Part shown: piece by piece, positions 4,946 through 8,814 of the stretch | Numbering within the stretch: position 1 is the first letter of the stretch | Layout of the letters: every line of letters begins with the position of its first letter | DNA from: Bacillota bacterium | GTDB lineage: Bacteria > Bacillota > Clostridia > Oscillospirales > Ruminococcaceae | Direction: 5' to 3' | Length of the DNA stretch: 8,814 bases | NCBI GenBank assembly: GCA_023439605.1 | Contig: JAEXNS010000012.1 | Coordinates: 1 to 8,814 of the forward strand | The notes under the pieces: generated by a model | The model's database searches: none | What the model was told of the DNA's origin: nothing | What the model saw: only the letters and a program-made list of their open reading frames with translations | Made by a program: the position numbers and the translations under genes

Positions 4946-6025
4946 ATGGAAGTATTAAAAATTCATTTATTTCAGAGTAGTGCAAATTATAAAAGAGAAG
5001 AAGTAATTGAAAATAAAATGACTTATCCTCTGCCACCATATTCAACAATAATAGGTGCATTACATAATATTTGTGATTTTACTGAATACAAAGAAATGGA
5101 AGTAAGTGTACAAGGTTGTTATGGTTCACTAGTAAAAAAAGCTTATACAGATTATTGCTTTTTAGATTCACTTCAGGATGATAGAGGAATATTAATAAAA
5201 ATGTGTAATACTGAAACTTTTTCGAAATCCTATGAAAAAGTTGCTTTTGCAAAAAAATCACAAGGAAACAGTTTTAGAAAAAATGAAACAGTTCAAATAT
5301 TGAATGAGGATTTAATTTTAGAATATCGTCAACTTAAAGATTTAAATGATAAAATAATATTTTTTAAAAACGGTAGGTTTAGTAGTTTTAAAGGATTGAT
5401 AAAGAAAAGAAAGCAAACTCTTTCAAGAAAGAAAAAATTATATCAAAAAAATAGTGAAGAATATATAAAATTAGATTTAAGAGAAAAAGAAATAAAACAA
5501 TTGGAAAAAGAAGCAGATATTAGAATGAGGCGGTATGAGCAAATTAATTATGATATCCCTTATTCACGATTTAGAACATTAACTACATCATTAAAGTATT
5601 ATGAATTATTGACGGATGTTGAACTTGTAATACATGTAAAATGTGATTTAGATATAATGAATAAAATATTAGAAAATATTTATAAAATGAAGTCTTTAGG
5701 AAGAAGTGAAGATTTTGTTGATATAAAAAAAGTGGAAATAGTTGAATTAAAAGAAGTAGATGGTACATATAAAAGTAAATATCACTCATATATAAAAGCA
5801 GATTTAATTGATGTTGAGGAATCTGTATACACAAAAGAAAGAAAAGGAATTAGAGCTATAGGTACTAAATATTATATAAATAAGGTTTTTGATAAATATG
5901 AAGATAAACGTGTTTTTGAAAAGGTAAAAGTATATTATACTTCTGAATATGAAGTTTATGAAGATTCAAAAAGTGTTTATATTGATTCTTCAGAAGATGA
6001 ACCCTTGATTGTAACTTTTGCTTAA
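4946..6025 (+). CDS. cas5: Type I-B Cascade subunit Cas5 (Cas5t/Cas5b) with a charged helical insertion
   Basis: Cas5 binds the 5' handle of the crRNA and caps the Cas7 filament. The N-terminus has the RAMP strand VLKIHLFQSSANYKRE followed by YPLPPYSTIIGALHNI (27-42), the Cas5 signature helix. A second conserved block, KSLGRSEDFVDI (249-260), is typical of the Cas5 C-terminal part. The protein is 359 residues, clearly longer than the roughly 220-260 of compact Cas5 proteins. The excess is mainly a Lys/Glu-rich helical stretch at about 126-198 that looks like a coiled-coil hairpin. ATG start with AAGG about ten bases upstream, weaker than the sites of its neighbours. Thirteen bases follow cas7 and 18 precede cas3. 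It is not the catalytic Cas5d type because a Cas6 is present. Confidence 0.92.
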   Translation: MEVLKIHLFQSSANYKREEVIENKMTYPLPPYSTIIGALHNICDFTEYKEMEVSVQGCYGSLVKKAYTDYCFLDSLQDDRGILIKMCNTETFSKSYEKVAFAKKSQGNSFRKNETVQILNEDLILEYRQLKDLNDKIIFFKNGRFSSFKGLIKKRKQTLSRKKKLYQKNSEEYIKLDLREKEIKQLEKEADIRMRRYEQINYDIPYSRFRTLTTSLKYYELLTDVELVIHVKCDLDIMNKILENIYKMKSLGRSEDFVDIKKVEIVELKEVDGTYKSKYHSYIKADLIDVEESVYTKERKGIRAIGTKYYINKVFDKYEDKRVFEKVKVYYTSEYEVYEDSKSVYIDSSEDEPLIVTFA

Positions 6026-6043
6026 TTTGATTGGAGTGATAAA

Positions 6044-8284
6044 ATGGAGAGGAAAAATTATTTAGCTAAACCAAATCAAAGCATATATGATCACTATATA
6101 TGCTTGCTAAAAGAATTAGATGTTTTAATTAACCATAAATATATTACAGATGAAAAAATAATAAAATTAATTAAAAAAAGTTGTGAATATCATGATGATG
6201 GTAAAGCAAATAGAGAGTTTCAAAAAAGAATTAAAAACAAAAGTAAGTTTAATCCTAATATAGAGATAGCACACAATGTGTTATCTCTATATTTCATAAA
6301 TAAAAAAGATTTTTTTGATATGGATGATTATTATAAAGTTGCATATTCAGTTTTGAATCATCATGACTATTGTGATACAAATGAGGTATTAAATGAAGAA
6401 AAGGATATTATAAATTCATTACTCAATGACTTTTCAGATGAGGTTACTTCTATAACTTTACGTGATATAAATAAAATTAATAAAGCGGCATATGATAATG
6501 ATACTATAGTTATAAAGGGTATACTTCACAAATGTGATTACAGTGCTAGTGCAAGGCTTCCAATAGAATATAAAAATGATTTTTTAGAGTTAAAATTAAA
6601 TAGTTTACTAAATGAATGGAAAAAACACACACTAAATATTGATTGGAATGAATTACAAAAGTTTGCTATTAATAATAAAAATGATAATTTAATTATTATT
6701 GCACAAACTGGAATGGGGAAAACTGAAGCAGGATTGCATTGGATAGGAAACAATAAAGGCTTTTTTATTTTGCCTATTAGAACAGCAATAAATGCGATAT
6801 ATGATAGAATTAAAAATAATATATTAGAAAATGAAAATATTGATGAAAGATTGGCTTTACTGCATTCAGAAACGATGTCATACTATAGTTCAGATGAAAA
6901 AATCAATGAAAATGAAATAGATATTGATTCTTATTATAATAAGACAAAACAATTATCTATGCCTATTAATATATCTACCTTAGATCAATTGTTTAATTTT
7001 GTATTTAAATATAATGGTTATGAAATGAAACTGGCTACTTTAGCATATTCTAAAATTGTAATTGACGAAATACAAATGTATAGTCCAGATTTACTAGCAT
7101 ATTTAATTTATGGAATTTCAAGAATTATTGAATTAGGAGGTAAAATTGCTATATTAACTGCAACTTTACCTGATTTTGTTAAAGATTTAATTATAAGAGA
7201 TGGTTTTAAATGCGAAACAGAAGCTTCTTATTTTATTAATGATAATATTTTAAGACATAATGTTAAGGTAATAGAGAAAAAAATAGATTTTGAAGATATA
7301 CTTAAAATTTATGTTAAAAACAAGAAAGATAAAATAAATAATAAAATTCTAGTGGTATGTAATACTGTTAAAAAAGCACAAGAAGTATATTTGTCTTTAA
7401 AAGAAAATATGATTGGATTTGATGAAGAACTAAATATTTTACATAACAAATTCATAAAATCAGATAGAAAATTTAAAGAAGAACAAATTATTAAGGTTGG
7501 TCAAACTTATGATGAAAATGGTTATATAGATTTTAAAAATGTAATTTGGGTTTCAACTTCATTGGTTGAGGCAAGCTTAGATATTGATTTTGATTTTTTA
7601 TTTGCAGAATTATCGGACATCAATTCTTTATTTCAAAGGTTTGGAAGATGTAATAGAAAAGGAAAAAAAGACATTAAAAATTATAACTGTTTTGTATTCA
7701 CAGAAATAGAAAGTTCACTTTTGATTAATGGGAAAAAAGGTTTTATTGATAAAAAGATATATGAAATTTCAAAAGAAGCAATTTCAAAAATCGATGGAAT
7801 TTTATTGGAGAGTGAAAAGATTGATTTAATAAAAAAATATTTGACTATGGAAAATATGAAAAAAAGTGATTACATTAGGAGATATGAAGAAACATATAAT
7901 TTTATTTCAAATTTACAAATTGGTGAAATGCAAAAGTCAGAGTCTGAATTAAGAAATATTTTATCTTATGAAATTATGCCTAAAACTGTTTATGAGTCAA
8001 ATGTTGATAAAATAGAGTCGATAATTAATGAAATAAAAAATATTAGTTCTATATTTAAAAAGGTTGATGAAGTAGAAAAGAAAAAATTATATATTAGAAA
8101 AATTAATTTAAAAGATGAAATAAGAAAATATACATTAGGAGTTCAACCATATCAATACAAAAAAGCAAATGTATATAATAGATTAGAAATTGATAAGGGT
8201 GAATATATTGAAATATATAATTGTAACTATGATGAAATAGGCTTTACAACATTAGAATATAAAACAGAAGATTATTTTTTGTAA
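6044..8284 (+). CDS. cas3: Cas3 HD nuclease and superfamily 2 helicase
   Basis: Cas3 is recruited to Cascade-bound DNA, unwinds it with ATP and cuts single strands. Both halves are in one 746-residue protein. The HD nuclease (about 1-180) has H17, H50-D51 in HDDGKANREF, H77, H106-H107 and D165 in CDYSAS, so the metal-binding set appears complete. The helicase (about 205-555) has Walker A QTGMGKT (K226), the Walker B DEIQ (D341-E342), motif III LTATLP (371-376), motif V VSTSLVEASLDID (503-515) and motif VI QRFGRCNRKG (531-540). A C-terminal helical part follows (about 570-746). ATG start with GGAGTGAT upstream. Two hairpins in the HD coding region have histidine codons at their loops (see findings). 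It appears intact and active. Confidence 0.96.
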   Translation: MERKNYLAKPNQSIYDHYICLLKELDVLINHKYITDEKIIKLIKKSCEYHDDGKANREFQKRIKNKSKFNPNIEIAHNVLSLYFINKKDFFDMDDYYKVAYSVLNHHDYCDTNEVLNEEKDIINSLLNDFSDEVTSITLRDINKINKAAYDNDTIVIKGILHKCDYSASARLPIEYKNDFLELKLNSLLNEWKKHTLNIDWNELQKFAINNKNDNLIIIAQTGMGKTEAGLHWIGNNKGFFILPIRTAINAIYDRIKNNILENENIDERLALLHSETMSYYSSDEKINENEIDIDSYYNKTKQLSMPINISTLDQLFNFVFKYNGYEMKLATLAYSKIVIDEIQMYSPDLLAYLIYGISRIIELGGKIAILTATLPDFVKDLIIRDGFKCETEASYFINDNILRHNVKVIEKKIDFEDILKIYVKNKKDKINNKILVVCNTVKKAQEVYLSLKENMIGFDEELNILHNKFIKSDRKFKEEQIIKVGQTYDENGYIDFKNVIWVSTSLVEASLDIDFDFLFAELSDINSLFQRFGRCNRKGKKDIKNYNCFVFTEIESSLLINGKKGFIDKKIYEISKEAISKIDGILLESEKIDLIKKYLTMENMKKSDYIRRYEETYNFISNLQIGEMQKSESELRNILSYEIMPKTVYESNVDKIESIINEIKNISSIFKKVDEVEKKKLYIRKINLKDEIRKYTLGVQPYQYKKANVYNRLEIDKGEYIEIYNCNYDEIGFTTLEYKTEDYFL
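6257..6293 (+). repeat. 17-bp hairpin inside the cas3 coding region
   Basis: The left arm 6257-6273 pairs with 6277-6293 over 17 positions around a 3-base CAA loop. All pairs are Watson-Crick except one G-U (6269 with 6281). It covers codons N72 to F84 of Cas3, with the H77 codon running into the loop. No T-run follows, so it is not an ordinary terminator. Confidence 0.8.
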
Positions 8285-8298
8285 TGGAGATGGGATAA

Positions 8299-8790
8299 AT
8301 GAAAGAAATAAGCGGTATGATGATTTATTATTATGTTGTGTGTAAAAGGAAATTATGGTATTTTGATAAACGTATTTCTATGGAACAAGAAAATGAAAAT
8401 GTTCAAATAGGAAAACTTTTAGATGAAGAATCATATCAAAGAGATGAAAAACATATAAATATAAACAACGTAATAAATATAGATTTCATTAAGTCAAAAG
8501 GAATTTTACATGAAATAAAGAAAAGTAAAAAAATTGAAGAAGCATCTATTTTACAAGTTAAATATTATTTATATTATTTAAAAAAATATGGAGTAGATAA
8601 TATAAAAGCAAAATTAGATTATCCATTATTAAAAGAAACTTTAGATATTGAACTAAAATTAGAAGATGAAATTGAAATAGAAAAAATATGTGAAAATATA
8701 CAGGTTATTATTAGTTTGAGTAAACCACCAGAAAAAGAGAATTTAAAAATATGTAAATCATGTGCTTATTATGATTTATGTTATATATAA
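8299..8790 (+). CDS. cas4: Cas4 iron-sulfur RecB-like nuclease
   Basis: Cas4 trims prespacers and helps choose PAM-adjacent, correctly oriented spacers together with Cas1-Cas2. The protein is 163 residues, normal for the family. Four cysteines fit a 4Fe-4S cluster: C15 near the N-terminus and C152, C155 and C161 in CKSCAYYDLC at the C-terminus. The nuclease core shows D62 (motif II), E72 and K74 in HEIKKSKK (motif III) and Q86...Y90 in QVKYYLYYL. The usual motif I histidine appears replaced: the expected GkllHE-type block reads GKLLDEESY, with D42. Asp could still bind metal, so loss of activity is not implied. ATG start after TGGAGATGGGAT; 14 bases follow cas3 and 17 separate it from the next gene. 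Confidence 0.94.
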   Translation: MKEISGMMIYYYVVCKRKLWYFDKRISMEQENENVQIGKLLDEESYQRDEKHININNVINIDFIKSKGILHEIKKSKKIEEASILQVKYYLYYLKKYGVDNIKAKLDYPLLKETLDIELKLEDEIEIEKICENIQVIISLSKPPEKENLKICKSCAYYDLCYI

Positions 8791-8807
8791 CTTGAAAGGG
8801 TATAATT

Positions 8808-8814
8808 ATGAAAG
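8808..8814 (+). CDS. First codons of the next operon gene, probably cas1 (cut by window edge)
   Basis: An ATG at 8808 follows GAAAGGG (8794-8800) with a seven-base spacer, 17 bases after the cas4 stop. Only ATG AAA G is visible, so the product cannot be read. In type I-B operons of this order cas4 is normally followed by cas1 and cas2, which is the sole basis for the call. Confidence 0.5.

Noticed and set aside
5079..6753. Minus-strand open frames of 60-83 codons at 5079-5261, 5583-5834 and 6538-6753
   Set aside because: All lie opposite the clearly coding cas5 and cas3 frames and encode hydrophobic or His/Leu/Tyr-rich sequence, as expected of reverse complements of AT-rich genes.
8801..8806. 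TATAAT between cas4 and the next gene as a promoter
   Set aside because: It lies between a ribosome binding site and a start codon, so a transcript from it would lose both; it is a chance AT string.

Overview
The window is very AT-rich, uses A/T-ending codons, has strong purine-rich ribosome binding sites and uses TTG and GTG starts. It reads as the chromosome of a low-GC anaerobe, most likely a clostridium (Bacillota). A fusobacterium is not excluded by sequence alone.

Layout. Positions 1-1113 hold the 3' end of a large hybrid histidine kinase (receiver, receiver, HPt). Next comes a small zinc-ribbon protein (1241-1441) with its own promoter (TTGACA, 17 bp, TAAAAT) and a strong hairpin terminator (1452-1498). 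A gene-free gap of 488 bases follows. Its first part (about 1531-1665) is a GC-rich island, roughly 43% GC by my hand count, that folds into a closed multi-branched structure and looks like an undescribed structured RNA or the relic of one. Its second part (about 1671-1860, roughly 13% GC where counted) contains AT-rich inverted repeats and leads into a second TTGACA-17-TAAAAT promoter.

That promoter drives a tightly packed type I-B CRISPR-Cas operon of the cst (Tneap-like) kind: cas6, cas8b (cst1-like), cas7 (cst2/devR), cas5 (cas5t/b), cas3 and cas4. The first codons of one more gene, most likely cas1, lie at the right edge. All genes are on the + strand with gaps of 1 to 18 bases, so they probably form one transcript. 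Cas6 would cut the pre-crRNA; Cas8, Cas7, Cas5 and a small subunit would form Cascade; Cas3 would degrade the target; Cas4 with Cas1 and Cas2 would acquire spacers. No CRISPR array lies in the window.

The most interesting points are: an in-frame internal ribosome binding site and TTG start near the 3' end of cas8, predicted to give a separate Cas11 small subunit of about 96 residues; the structured GC-rich island upstream of the cas promoter, with two mutually exclusive hairpins; a 17-bp intragenic hairpin in cas3 centred on an HD-domain histidine codon; a Cas4 whose usual motif I histidine appears to be aspartate; and a charged helical insertion that enlarges Cas5.
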